The position numbers were made by a program, and so were the translations under genes. Below the pieces are notes generated by a model. It worked only from the letters and a program-made list of their open reading frames with translations. It was not told the origin of the DNA and ran no database searches. Below, one piece after another: positions 56,914-64,000 of a DNA stretch of 64,000 nucleotides; the stretch's first letter is position 1, and every line of letters starts with the position of its first letter. The DNA lies in assembly GCA_964599655.1 (NCBI GenBank), contig CAZRGV010000012.1, positions 1 to 64,000 on the forward strand, given 5' to 3'. The stretch is from CAZRGV01 sp964599655 (GTDB taxonomy: Bacteria; Planctomycetota; Planctomycetia; Isosphaerales; Isosphaeraceae).

Positions 56914-57552
56914 ATGAAGGCGAAATCGCTTCGCGTGGAATACACCCGCGCTACCCTGCTGGAGTCGGAGGCTGATCCCGATCCGTTTCGCCAGTTCCTC
57001 GGCTGGTTCGACGACGCGTTGGCGTCAGGTGTTCCGGAGCCAAACGCCATGACTCTAGCCACGGCTGACGAACACGGGCGGCCCTCGGCCCGGATCGTGC
57101 TGCTGAAGGGGTTCGACGAGCGTGGGTTCGCCTTCTTCACGAACTATGAGAGCCGCAAGGGCCACGAGATGAAGGTCAACCCATTCGCGTCGCTGGTCTT
57201 CTTCTGGCCCGAGCTGGAACGCCAGGTCCGCATCGATGGACGCGTCGAGCGAGTTTCCGACGCGGAGTCGGATGCCTACTTTCACAGCAGGCCAGCAGGG
57301 GCTCGGCTCGGTGCTTGGGCGTCGGAGCAGAGCACGGTGGTGCCGGATCGTAGCCTGTTGGAGGCCCGGCTTCGTGAGCTGGAACAGAAGCACCCCGACG
57401 GCGAGATTCCTCGACCTCCGCACTGGGGCGGATTCCGAGTGGTTCCTGATATGATCGAATTCTGGCAAGGGCGGCCGAACCGGCTCCATGACCGGCTTTG
57501 TTACCGACTTCAGCCCGATGGTGGTTGGCGGTTCGTTCGCCTGGCTCCTTGA
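56914..57552 (+). CDS. pdxH: Pyridoxine/pyridoxamine 5'-phosphate oxidase
   Basis: FMN-dependent enzyme making pyridoxal 5'-phosphate, the last step of vitamin B6 synthesis and salvage. Motifs: PNAMTLATADEHGRPSARIV, LLKGFDERGFAFFTNYESRK (FMN site), NPFASLVFFWPELERQVRI, GARLGAWASEQS, and the substrate end PHWGGFRVVPDMIEFWQGRP with LHDR. At 212 aa from the ATG at 56914 it matches the family; the open frame upstream is not coding in character. Confidence 0.97.
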   Translation: MKAKSLRVEYTRATLLESEADPDPFRQFLGWFDDALASGVPEPNAMTLATADEHGRPSARIVLLKGFDERGFAFFTNYESRKGHEMKVNPFASLVFFWPELERQVRIDGRVERVSDAESDAYFHSRPAGARLGAWASEQSTVVPDRSLLEARLRELEQKHPDGEIPRPPHWGGFRVVPDMIEFWQGRPNRLHDRLCYRLQPDGGWRFVRLAP

Positions 57553-57681
57553 TCGCGATCGGTCGTTCGCACCGAGATTCGGACCGTGTTACGTCCAGTA
57601 GAAACCAGAGGACACGAGCGGTCCCGCTTGGCAAGCGGCATCGCGAACGCGTATCCTCGTGGAGAGTTTCTGCTGGAGGAG

Positions 57682-58254
57682 ATGACGTTGAACGATCGGG
57701 AAGGCCAGCGATTGCTCTGGCATGCCACAACGATCCTTTCGGTCCGCCGAGGTGGTATGGTCGCCGTCGGCGGTGACGGCCAGGTGACGCTCGGCAACAC
57801 AGTAATGAAGGCCGACGCCGTCAAGGTCCGCAAGCTGCTCGACGGGCAGGTGCTCGTCGGTTTTGCCGGCAGCGCGGCCGATGGCTTCGCCTTGCTCGAG
57901 CGGTTCGAATCGAAGCTCAAGGACTTCCCCGGGAATGTTCCCCGAGCCGCTACCGAGCTCGCCAAACTCTGGCGCACCGACCGGGTGCTCCGAAGACTGG
58001 AGGCGCTTCTGGTCGTGGCCGATGCCCGGCATAGTCTGTTGCTCAGCGGCTCGGGAGACGTGATCCAGCCGACCGACGGCGTGCTCTCGGCTGGATCGGG
58101 TGGAGGCTTTGCTCTGGCGGCGGCCCGCGCCTTGATGAAACACACGCAGCTCTCGGCGGCCGAAATCGTTCGCGAATCGCTCCTGATCGCGGGAGGGATC
58201 GACATTTATACCAATGGCCACTTGACGGTGGAGGAACTGCCGTGCGCGAGCTGA
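57682..58254 (+). CDS. hslV: ATP-dependent protease subunit HslV with a propeptide
   Basis: Proteasome-like peptidase chamber of HslUV. The mature chain begins TTILSVRRGG, with the catalytic Thr preceded here by a short propeptide (NDREGQRLLWHA); then DGQVTLGNTVMKADAVKVRK, FAGSAADGFALLERFESKLK, LWRTDRVLRRLEALLVVAD and GSGGGFALAAARALM are canonical. The ATG at 57682 sits too close to GGAGGAG, while a TTG at 57688 is better spaced, so translation may start two codons later. hslU overlaps the end by 13 bases. Confidence 0.95.
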   Translation: MTLNDREGQRLLWHATTILSVRRGGMVAVGGDGQVTLGNTVMKADAVKVRKLLDGQVLVGFAGSAADGFALLERFESKLKDFPGNVPRAATELAKLWRTDRVLRRLEALLVVADARHSLLLSGSGDVIQPTDGVLSAGSGGGFALAAARALMKHTQLSAAEIVRESLLIAGGIDIYTNGHLTVEELPCAS

Positions 58255-59594
58255 CTCCCCGCGAGATTGTCGCCGAGCTGGATCGGGACATCGTCGGCCA
58301 GGCCGACGCCAAGCGCGCGGTGGCCCTGGCGGTGCGGAACCGCTGGCGACGACAGCAACTCTCCGAAGATCTGCGCGATCAGGTCACGCCCAAGAACATC
58401 ATGCTGATCGGTCCGACCGGCGTGGGCAAGACCGAAATCGCGCGCAGGCTGGCCGCGATGATCGGCGCTCCGTTCGTCAAGGTCGAAGCGACGAAGTACA
58501 CCGAGGTCGGCTACGTCGGCCGTGATGTCGAGGGAATGATTCGCGATCTGGTGGAAGCGGCGGTCTTGCTGGTAAAAGCCCAGGAGCAAGAACGTGTCGC
58601 GACCGAGGCCAGGGAACGGGCCGAAAACCGATTGCTCGACCTGCTCATTCCCCCCGCGCCCACGACCTGGATCGACCCCAATTCTCCCGAGGCCGACGAA
58701 GCGGCTGAGCGTCGCAAGCGAACTCGGGAGAAGATGAAAACACGGCTCGAAGCTGGGGAGTTGGAGGACCGTGAGGTCGAAATCACCATTCCCGGCCGGG
58801 CGATGGCCCCGGTTTCGATTCTCGGCGCCGGGAATCTCGAACAGATGGAGATGGACCTCCAAGGCATGTTCGAGAAGCTGGTTCCCAAGCCATCTCAGAC
58901 GCGAACGATGACTGTCCGGGACGCCCGGCCCATCCTGATTACCCAGGAAACCGAGGCCCTGATCGAGCCGGAGAAAGTCAACCAGGCCGCCGTGAGCCTC
59001 GCCGAGGCTTCGGGCATGGTCTTCCTTGACGAGATTGACAAGATCGCTGGCGACGATGGTGGCCGAGGTCCCGACGTCTCTCGCCAGGGCGTGCAACGCG
59101 ACCTCCTGCCGATCGTGGAGGGAACAACGGTCAACACCAAGTACGGCCCGGTCCGTACCGACTACATCCTGTTCATCGCGGCGGGGGCCTTTCATAAGTC
59201 AAGACCATCCGATCTGATGCCCGAGCTCCAAGGGCGGTTCCCAATTCGAGTCGAACTGCAGGACCTGACGCGAGACGACTTCGCTCGCATCCTTCGAGAG
59301 CCGAGGGCCTCGCTCATCAAGCAATATCAGGCGTTACTGGCAACCGAGGGTCTTGACGCGAGGTTCACCGACGATGCGATCGACGCCATGGCCGACATCG
59401 CGCACCAGGTTAACCGCTCAACCCAGAATATCGGCGCTCGCCGTCTCCACACGATTCTCGAACGCGTGCTCGAAGACATCAGCTTTGACGCTCCCGATCG
59501 GAAGGATCGGCGAGTCGAGATCGATGCCTCGTACGTCCGGCAGCGACTCGATCCCCTAGTCAAGGATGAGGATCTCAGTCGCTTCATCCTCTGA
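58242..59594 (+). CDS. hslU: ATP-dependent protease ATPase subunit HslU
   Basis: AAA+ unfoldase that feeds HslV. Sequence in order: LTPREIVAELDRDIVGQADA, Walker A GPTGVGKTE at 57-65, KVEATKYTEVGYVGRDVEGM, the I domain (ERAENRLLDLLIPPAPTTWI onward, variable), Walker B VFLDEIDKIA, the sensor-1 region and the C-terminal arginine-finger region. It starts at GTG 58242 with GGAGG seven bases upstream, inside the end of hslV. Length 450 aa is normal. Confidence 0.97.
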   Translation: MRELTPREIVAELDRDIVGQADAKRAVALAVRNRWRRQQLSEDLRDQVTPKNIMLIGPTGVGKTEIARRLAAMIGAPFVKVEATKYTEVGYVGRDVEGMIRDLVEAAVLLVKAQEQERVATEARERAENRLLDLLIPPAPTTWIDPNSPEADEAAERRKRTREKMKTRLEAGELEDREVEITIPGRAMAPVSILGAGNLEQMEMDLQGMFEKLVPKPSQTRTMTVRDARPILITQETEALIEPEKVNQAAVSLAEASGMVFLDEIDKIAGDDGGRGPDVSRQGVQRDLLPIVEGTTVNTKYGPVRTDYILFIAAGAFHKSRPSDLMPELQGRFPIRVELQDLTRDDFARILREPRASLIKQYQALLATEGLDARFTDDAIDAMADIAHQVNRSTQNIGARRLHTILERVLEDISFDAPDRKDRRVEIDASYVRQRLDPLVKDEDLSRFIL

Positions 59595-59632
59595 TCGTCG
59601 CATATTCCGAGCATCTGATAGCAACCCAACCC

Positions 59633-60103
59633 ATGAAACAAGGCACAACCTTCTTGATTCGTCGCGTGACCATCGGACTGGCAATCAGCCTGGGAACTAC
59701 GGCATTCGGTTGCGGCGGTACGACATTCCAGTCGGTCGACGGCGAGCCGCCGAAGCTGCCAGCGGTCGAAACGATCACGTCGTGTGAGATCGAAATCCTC
59801 CGCAACGATGCGCCCGGTGTCTGGACGCCCGCAATCGCGAAGATCGAAAATCCCGAGCAAATCAAACGTGTTCACTACCTGCTTCAGGCCGGCAAGCCCT
59901 GGTCCGTGTCGGAGGAGCAGCCGATCAACGGGGACGTGAAATTTCATCTAAGGGACAAGACCACCATCCAGTACGACCTCATGCAGCCGGGCTTCTTCCG
60001 GGTGCACAATGCCCAGGACGCTCCCTGGATGCTGTACGACTCACTGGGTCTCGGGGCGCTGGCCGGACAGGCGGCCTCGGCCCCGCCGACAATCGCGGAA
60101 TGA
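59633..60103 (+). CDS. Lipoprotein of unknown function
   Basis: A 156-aa protein with a lipoprotein signal peptide: basic start MKQGTTFLIRRV, hydrophobic core and lipobox TAFGC, so Cys27 should be acylated. The mature part has a beta-rich region (SCEIEILRNDAPGVWTPAI, NGDVKFHLRDKTTIQYDLM). I recognise no family. It follows hslU by 38 bases on the same strand, so it may share its transcript. Confidence 0.75.
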   Translation: MKQGTTFLIRRVTIGLAISLGTTAFGCGGTTFQSVDGEPPKLPAVETITSCEIEILRNDAPGVWTPAIAKIENPEQIKRVHYLLQAGKPWSVSEEQPINGDVKFHLRDKTTIQYDLMQPGFFRVHNAQDAPWMLYDSLGLGALAGQAASAPPTIAE

Positions 60104-60151
60104 ATCATTGATGACCGAACCGACACCAATATAGCAAGGAATGCGATCATC

Positions 60152-60679
60152 ATGTCCGAATCCGACCTTCCGCTTCTAAACATCTACGAGGTTGAGACCG
60201 TCGACGGAATCCGACACCTGATCGGGTTCCTCGACCCAGTCCTCGCCGGCTCGATCGGCATCGACTCGAGGGCGATGATCGGTGAGTTCACTCCAGGGCC
60301 AGACGGCGACTTTGACGCCGAGACTTTCGAGATTAACCCAGAGTTCATCGACGCTTTCACGGAATTCATGAATGAGCAAACCGCTCATTCTCCCGAGCTG
60401 GTGGAAGGGGCCCGATCGATTCCCGGCCAGCGGCTTTACCTGGTCGATCCTCGCAATCAGACCGAGTCGGACGAAGATCCACCCAGCGAAGATGTTCTGG
60501 GCTGCTTCTCGGTCGATGATTCGGGCCAGATTGTTCCCGACTCCTTCGAGTACAACGAGGAGCACCTCTGGTTCAGTCCCGAGTCGGGAGTCTCAGGAAT
60601 TCTCTACGACCGGAACTTTTATGACTGGCTTCATCCCGAGTCGGTGCAAGGAGATGGCTCGGAATCGCAATCGGATTAA
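60152..60679 (+). CDS. Acidic hypothetical protein
   Basis: A 175-aa, strongly acidic protein with no signal peptide. It opens with a strand pattern (LLNIYEVETVDGIRHLIGFL) and has an Asp/Glu-rich middle and end (NQTESDEDPPSEDVLG, GDGSESQSD). No family recognised. It follows the lipoprotein by about 50 bases and is convergent with the flavoprotein gene. Confidence 0.65.
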   Translation: MSESDLPLLNIYEVETVDGIRHLIGFLDPVLAGSIGIDSRAMIGEFTPGPDGDFDAETFEINPEFIDAFTEFMNEQTAHSPELVEGARSIPGQRLYLVDPRNQTESDEDPPSEDVLGCFSVDDSGQIVPDSFEYNEEHLWFSPESGVSGILYDRNFYDWLHPESVQGDGSESQSD

Positions 60680-60725
60680 TGTCGATTCCCTGGCCGGAAT
60701 CGCGGGATGGGCCTTGGTACGATTT

Positions 60726-62036
60726 TCAGACCGACGCGCCCGCGAGCCAGCCCGTGCTCCACGCAGCCTGGAAGTTGTAACCGCCGATCTGCCCATCGAG
60801 GTCGAGGACTTCGCCAATGAAGTAAAGACCGGGCTGACGGCGGCTTTCCATCGTCTCGGCATGCACCTCGTCGAGTGAAACGCCGCCACTGGTCACCTCG
60901 GCCTTGCCGAAGCCCAACGTTCCAGTCACGGGGAGACGTAATCCCTTGAGGTTGGCGACCAGTCGTCGACGCTCATCCCGACCCAGTTCAGGGCCCATCC
61001 GATCGAGCGGAATGCCGGAAAGTTCAAGGATCGTCTCGGCCAATCGTCGGGGAATGCCCGGCGGGAGGAGGTTGATCACGGCTGGTCGACCCCTCCGGCT
61101 GGCTGCGGCGAGGTGCTGATCGAGGGTCTCGGCGCGCTGGTCGGGCACGAAGTCGAGCGCGAGTTGCAGCGACTCCGGACGATCGTGGCGCGCCACGCAT
61201 CGGCTGACATCCAGAATGGCCGGACCGGTCAGTCCGAAGTGCGCGAACAGACCGGCCACTCGACGCTCCATCAAGGCGGGGCCCGTCGGGCCAAAAACGG
61301 CGACCTTCGCGTCGGGAACGGTCAGTCCCTTGAGTGCGGCGACCCAGTCGGCCGCAACCCGGATCGGTACCAGCGCGGGTCTGGGCTCGACGATCGTGTG
61401 GCCAAATCTTCGGGCAATTCCATATCCATCACCCGTGGTGCCGCTCCCGGGGTACGATTGCCCTCCCACCGCAACAACTACGTGACGCGCCCGGATCTCC
61501 CCATGAATCAAGAGGACCCGAAAGCCTCCTTCATCGAGCCGTTCGACTCCGATCGCGGGACATTCGGTTCGGAGCGTCGCGCCGGATCGTTCCAGCCGCC
61601 CGACAAGCCCGGCCAGAACGTCGGCGGCGCGGTCGGAAACGGGGAAGATCTTGCCGTTCCCCTCGATCTTCGTCGCGACCCCCTCCCCTTCGAAGAACAT
61701 GATCGTCCGCTCGACGCTTAACGCCTTCAACGACGGGCCGAGAAATGAACCTCCCGGCCCGAACGCCTGCTGGATGCTTCTTGCCCCTCGTGCCTGAGAC
61801 GGATCATAGGCCGGGTCGATGGGGCCGGAGATGCCTCGAAGATCGCGCAGACCTCGTGCATTGGTCAGGTTGCAACGGGTACCGCCCGACATCAGAATCT
61901 TCACGCCTGGCCGGCGATTCTTCTCCAGCAAGATGACTGACCGACCCCGTTCCGCCGCGTGGATGGCCGCCATAAGGCCCGCGGCCCCCGCGCCCAGGAT
62001 AGCGACGTCCACCTCGCCGCTCGTAAGATTGTTCAT
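60726..62036 (-). CDS. NAD(P)/FAD-dependent oxidoreductase (BaiN/HI0933 family)
   Basis: A 436-aa flavoprotein. The Rossmann dinucleotide fold is visible at the start (DVAILGAGAAGLMAAIHAAE), followed by GVKILMSGGTRCNLTNA, typical of the HI0933 family. VVVAVGGQSYPGSGTTGDGY and the closing GLYFIGEVLDLDGQIGGYNF complete the FAD site. Known relatives reduce bile-acid intermediates (BaiN), but most members have no assigned substrate. Its start overlaps the DUF1501 stop by four bases, so the two are translationally coupled. Confidence 0.92.
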   Translation of the reverse strand: MNNLTSGEVDVAILGAGAAGLMAAIHAAERGRSVILLEKNRRPGVKILMSGGTRCNLTNARGLRDLRGISGPIDPAYDPSQARGARSIQQAFGPGGSFLGPSLKALSVERTIMFFEGEGVATKIEGNGKIFPVSDRAADVLAGLVGRLERSGATLRTECPAIGVERLDEGGFRVLLIHGEIRARHVVVAVGGQSYPGSGTTGDGYGIARRFGHTIVEPRPALVPIRVAADWVAALKGLTVPDAKVAVFGPTGPALMERRVAGLFAHFGLTGPAILDVSRCVARHDRPESLQLALDFVPDQRAETLDQHLAAASRRGRPAVINLLPPGIPRRLAETILELSGIPLDRMGPELGRDERRRLVANLKGLRLPVTGTLGFGKAEVTSGGVSLDEVHAETMESRRQPGLYFIGEVLDLDGQIGGYNFQAAWSTGWLAGASV

Positions 62037-63471
62037 AAAAGGGCGTGCAAAGGCTCTCCATCGACGAGAACATAAGGGCGACCTTGCTGGTCGTGGATCA
62101 ACGTCTTTGATTCAACGCCCAGGCAATGATACAAGGTGGCGATGATGTCTTCCGGCACGACGGGATCCGATGCGGGGTAGGCGGCATTCTTATCGGAGGC
62201 ACCGAAGACCTGGCCGCCCCGGATTCCGCCACCGGCCATGACCACGCTGAAGCAGTGCGGCCAGTGGTCGCGACCGCCATCCTTGTTGAAATGAGGCGTG
62301 CGTCCGAACTCTCCCATCATGATCACGAGCGTCTCGTCAAGTAATCCACGATCGTGAAGATCTTCGATCAAGGATGCGAAGGCGGCGTCGGTGGGTGGGA
62401 GCAATTCGGTCCTGGCCCAGTTGAGGTGGTCGCGATGGCTATCGTACCCCTGCCCCCCCTTGCCCTTGTCGTGACGAACCCAGTTGACGTGAACGAGGCG
62501 TACGCCGGCTTCGACCATTCGTCTTGCCAGCAAGACCGACTGGCCGAAGACGTGTCGTCCGTAACGGTCGCGAGTCGCGTCGGATTCGGCCGAGATATCG
62601 AACGCCTTTTGAGCTTCGGATGAGGCGAGCAGGTCGAAGGCGCGGGTGTAATCGTCCTCCATGGCGATGGTGGTCGGATCCACCGCGCCCTGGGTTTCCT
62701 GGCTCGTTACCGCATTGCGGAGGGCGCGACGAGTTCCAATGCGCGCGGGAGGCAAATCGGTCGAAAGCTGGAGCACCCCTGGCGAGTAATCGGGCAAGTT
62801 GGGATCGCTGTTGATTCGATAGGGGTCGTACGCCGCCCCGAGGAAGCCGGCGAACTGGCCGGAGCGCTCGGGCCCGTTGGGCTGGATGGCTTCCGGCAAC
62901 ATAACGAACGGAGGTAGAGTAGGGGTTGCTCCTAGCAGCTTCGCGAGAGCGGAGCCGGGGTGTGGCCGGTCGGCTCGGCTCATGAAGCCGGCATCGGAAA
63001 CCGGGCGCTGGATCGGGCTGCCGACCATCATCCAGTACGCCGCGGCCGGGTGATTCGACTGGCGATGATGGACTGATCGAACGATCACGTAGCGGTCGGC
63101 CAACCGCGCCATGCGAGGCATGTGCTCGGAAATCGCGATTCCCGAAACATTCGTGGCGATCGGAGCGAAGGTGCCTCGAATCTCCTCGGGCGCCTCGGGT
63201 TTCAGATCCCACATATCGATTGTGGGGGCTCCGCCTCCCAACCAAATCACATATCCTGATGGGCCGGGCCTCCCGAAAGGAAAAGCAGGATGATGGACCT
63301 GGCCCTTGCCACGGGGTTGGATCGACGACCGAGGTTCCTCGAGGCCAGGGCGACTCGTTCGAGTCGCAGCAGGGACGGGAGTGTCAGCCCGCCAAGTCCA
63401 ATAGCACCCATTTGAATCAGGGCTCGACGGGTCAATGATCCACTTCGATCGCGGCCGAGGGCGCTCCACAT
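62033..63471 (-). pseudogene. DUF1501 protein, frame broken by a 38-bp direct-repeat insertion
   Basis: Tat-exported DUF1501 protein, related to sulfatases and common in planctomycetes. The N-terminal frame (ATG 63471, GAGGAG upstream) gives a twin-arginine signal (LTRRALIQMGAIGLGGLTLP) and reaches ILLFLSGGPAHQDM before a TGA. From there a second frame carries the rest, starting VIWLGGGAPTIDMWDLKPE and ending with the conserved GEFGRTP and GRDHWPHCFSVVMAGGG motifs. Eight-base direct repeats (GATATGTG on the minus strand) flank the inserted segment. Collapsing one repeat plus spacer (38 bases) gives HQDMWDLKPE and one 466-aa open frame. It may be a true pseudogene, a switchable gene or an assembly error. 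Confidence 0.75.
63210..63255 (-). repeat. Pair of 8-bp direct repeats, 38 bp apart, inside the DUF1501 gene
   Basis: CACATATC occurs at 63210-63217 and again at 63248-63255 (plus-strand reading). Removing one copy and the 30 bases between restores the conserved DUF1501 reading frame. The inserted bases themselves encode a second, shifted version of the same motif (VIWLGGGAPTIDM). Confidence 0.85.
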
Positions 63472-63519
63472 GACCGATTCTCCTCGGGGAAAGCCGCGCG
63501 ACCCATTCGCGCCTCTCGT

Positions 63520-64000
63520 TCAAGCGGTTGCGATCTTCTCGTAAATGATCCCTTCATTCTGGGTCGCGCGCTCGGGCCGGCCCTTGTGGAGGTAGACCAG
63601 CTTCGTGTGATCGATGCCCATCAACCAGAGGATCGTCGCATGAAGATCATGAACATGCAACCGATCTTCGATCGCATGGAGGCCAACCTCGTCGGTCATG
63701 CCGATCGTCCGGCCTCCTTTCACGCCGCCGCCGGCCAGGCACATCGTGAAACCATACGGGTTGTGGTCGCGGCCGTCCCCTTTTTCCGACATCGGCGTGC
63801 GGCCGAACTCACCGCCCCAGACGACCAGCGTCTCGTCGAGCAGCCCGCGACGCTTCAGGTCCTTGAGCAGCCCAGCCACCGGTTTGTCCATGGCACGACA
63901 GTTTTCGGTATGGTTCTTCTCGATGGCGCTATGGGCGTCCCACTTGCTCCCCGCGCCGTGGTAGAGTTGGATGAACCGCACGCCGCGCTCCACCAGTCGG
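63520..64000 (-). CDS. DUF1501 protein, C-terminal part (cut by window edge)
   Basis: About 160 C-terminal residues of a second DUF1501 protein. Conserved features: RLVERGVRFIQLYHGAGSKW at the window edge, GLLKDLKRRGLLDETLVVWG, GEFGRTPMSEKGDGRDHNPY and CLAGGGVKGGRTIGMTDEVG, then the typical IEDRLHVHDLHATILWLMG and HKGRPERATQN close. It lies upstream of the frame-broken paralogue by about 50 bases. In planctomycetes such genes usually follow DUF1549/DUF1553 cytochrome-containing partners, which would be outside the window. Confidence 0.92.
   Translation of the reverse strand, partial: RLVERGVRFIQLYHGAGSKWDAHSAIEKNHTENCRAMDKPVAGLLKDLKRRGLLDETLVVWGGEFGRTPMSEKGDGRDHNPYGFTMCLAGGGVKGGRTIGMTDEVGLHAIEDRLHVHDLHATILWLMGIDHTKLVYLHKGRPERATQNEGIIYEKIATA

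Overview
The window is high-GC bacterial DNA that looks like a planctomycete, most likely in the Isosphaeraceae. The evidence is two adjacent DUF1501 genes, a double-length UvrA (a trait also known from Chlamydia, in the same superphylum), many Tat-exported or lipid-anchored proteins with proline/glycine-rich linkers, an ExbB/ExbD/VWA operon, and a DUF6599-DUF362-polyferredoxin cluster. I see no rRNA, tRNA, CRISPR array, phage or insertion sequence. Three runs of N (8043-8057, 25232-25363, 37184-37205) show a draft assembly, so some frame breaks may be assembly errors.

Layout. 1-6080 (minus): nuoA-B-C-D-E-F-G of respiratory complex I, with nuoG cut by the window edge; a near-perfect CRP-type palindrome lies in the leader. 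6304-14934 (minus): a secreted proline-rich protein, a sulfotransferase broken by a gap, a small DMT-type membrane protein, a Tat-exported cupin, a secreted GH13 alpha-amylase and a K+-independent proton-pumping pyrophosphatase. 15120-18654 (minus): a translationally coupled ExbB-ExbD-ExbD-(membrane protein)-VWA operon. 18863-21835 (minus): an endonuclease/phosphatase-fold protein, a membrane protein and a cardiolipin synthase. 22066-28574 (plus): the tandem UvrA. 28917-31663 (plus): NusB with an added N-terminal domain, a PHP phosphoesterase and FtsY. 31858-39046 (plus): a GH140-like hydrolase, the DUF6599-DUF362-polyferredoxin cluster and an SRPBCC protein. 39155-41031 (minus): a secreted HEXXH peptidase-like protein and a DapA-family aldolase. 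41361-43761 (plus): a 75-aa protein, a STAS protein, a rhomboid and a GNAT acetyltransferase. 43733-48614 (minus): trpD and the translation block rpsB-tsf-pyrH-frr. 49141-53095 (minus): a DksA-like protein and a 954-aa zinc-ribbon/membrane/BamE-like protein. 53780-60679 (plus): acyltransferase, HtrA protease, pdxH, hslV-hslU, a lipoprotein and an acidic protein. 60726-64000 (minus): a BaiN/HI0933-type flavoprotein and two DUF1501 proteins, one interrupted by a 38-bp direct-repeat insertion.

How it fits together. Energy conservation is well represented: complex I, the ion-pumping pyrophosphatase, an ExbBD-type proton motor and a membrane polyferredoxin. The rest is mostly housekeeping (translation, DNA repair, protein quality control, vitamin B6, tryptophan) with an envelope and polysaccharide flavour. 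The least explained parts are the ExbBD-VWA operon, the DUF6599-DUF362-polyferredoxin cluster, the UvrA C-terminal extension, the NusB fusion, and the two frame disruptions (hppA and DUF1501). In the DUF1501 gene the reading frame is restored exactly by collapsing a short direct repeat.
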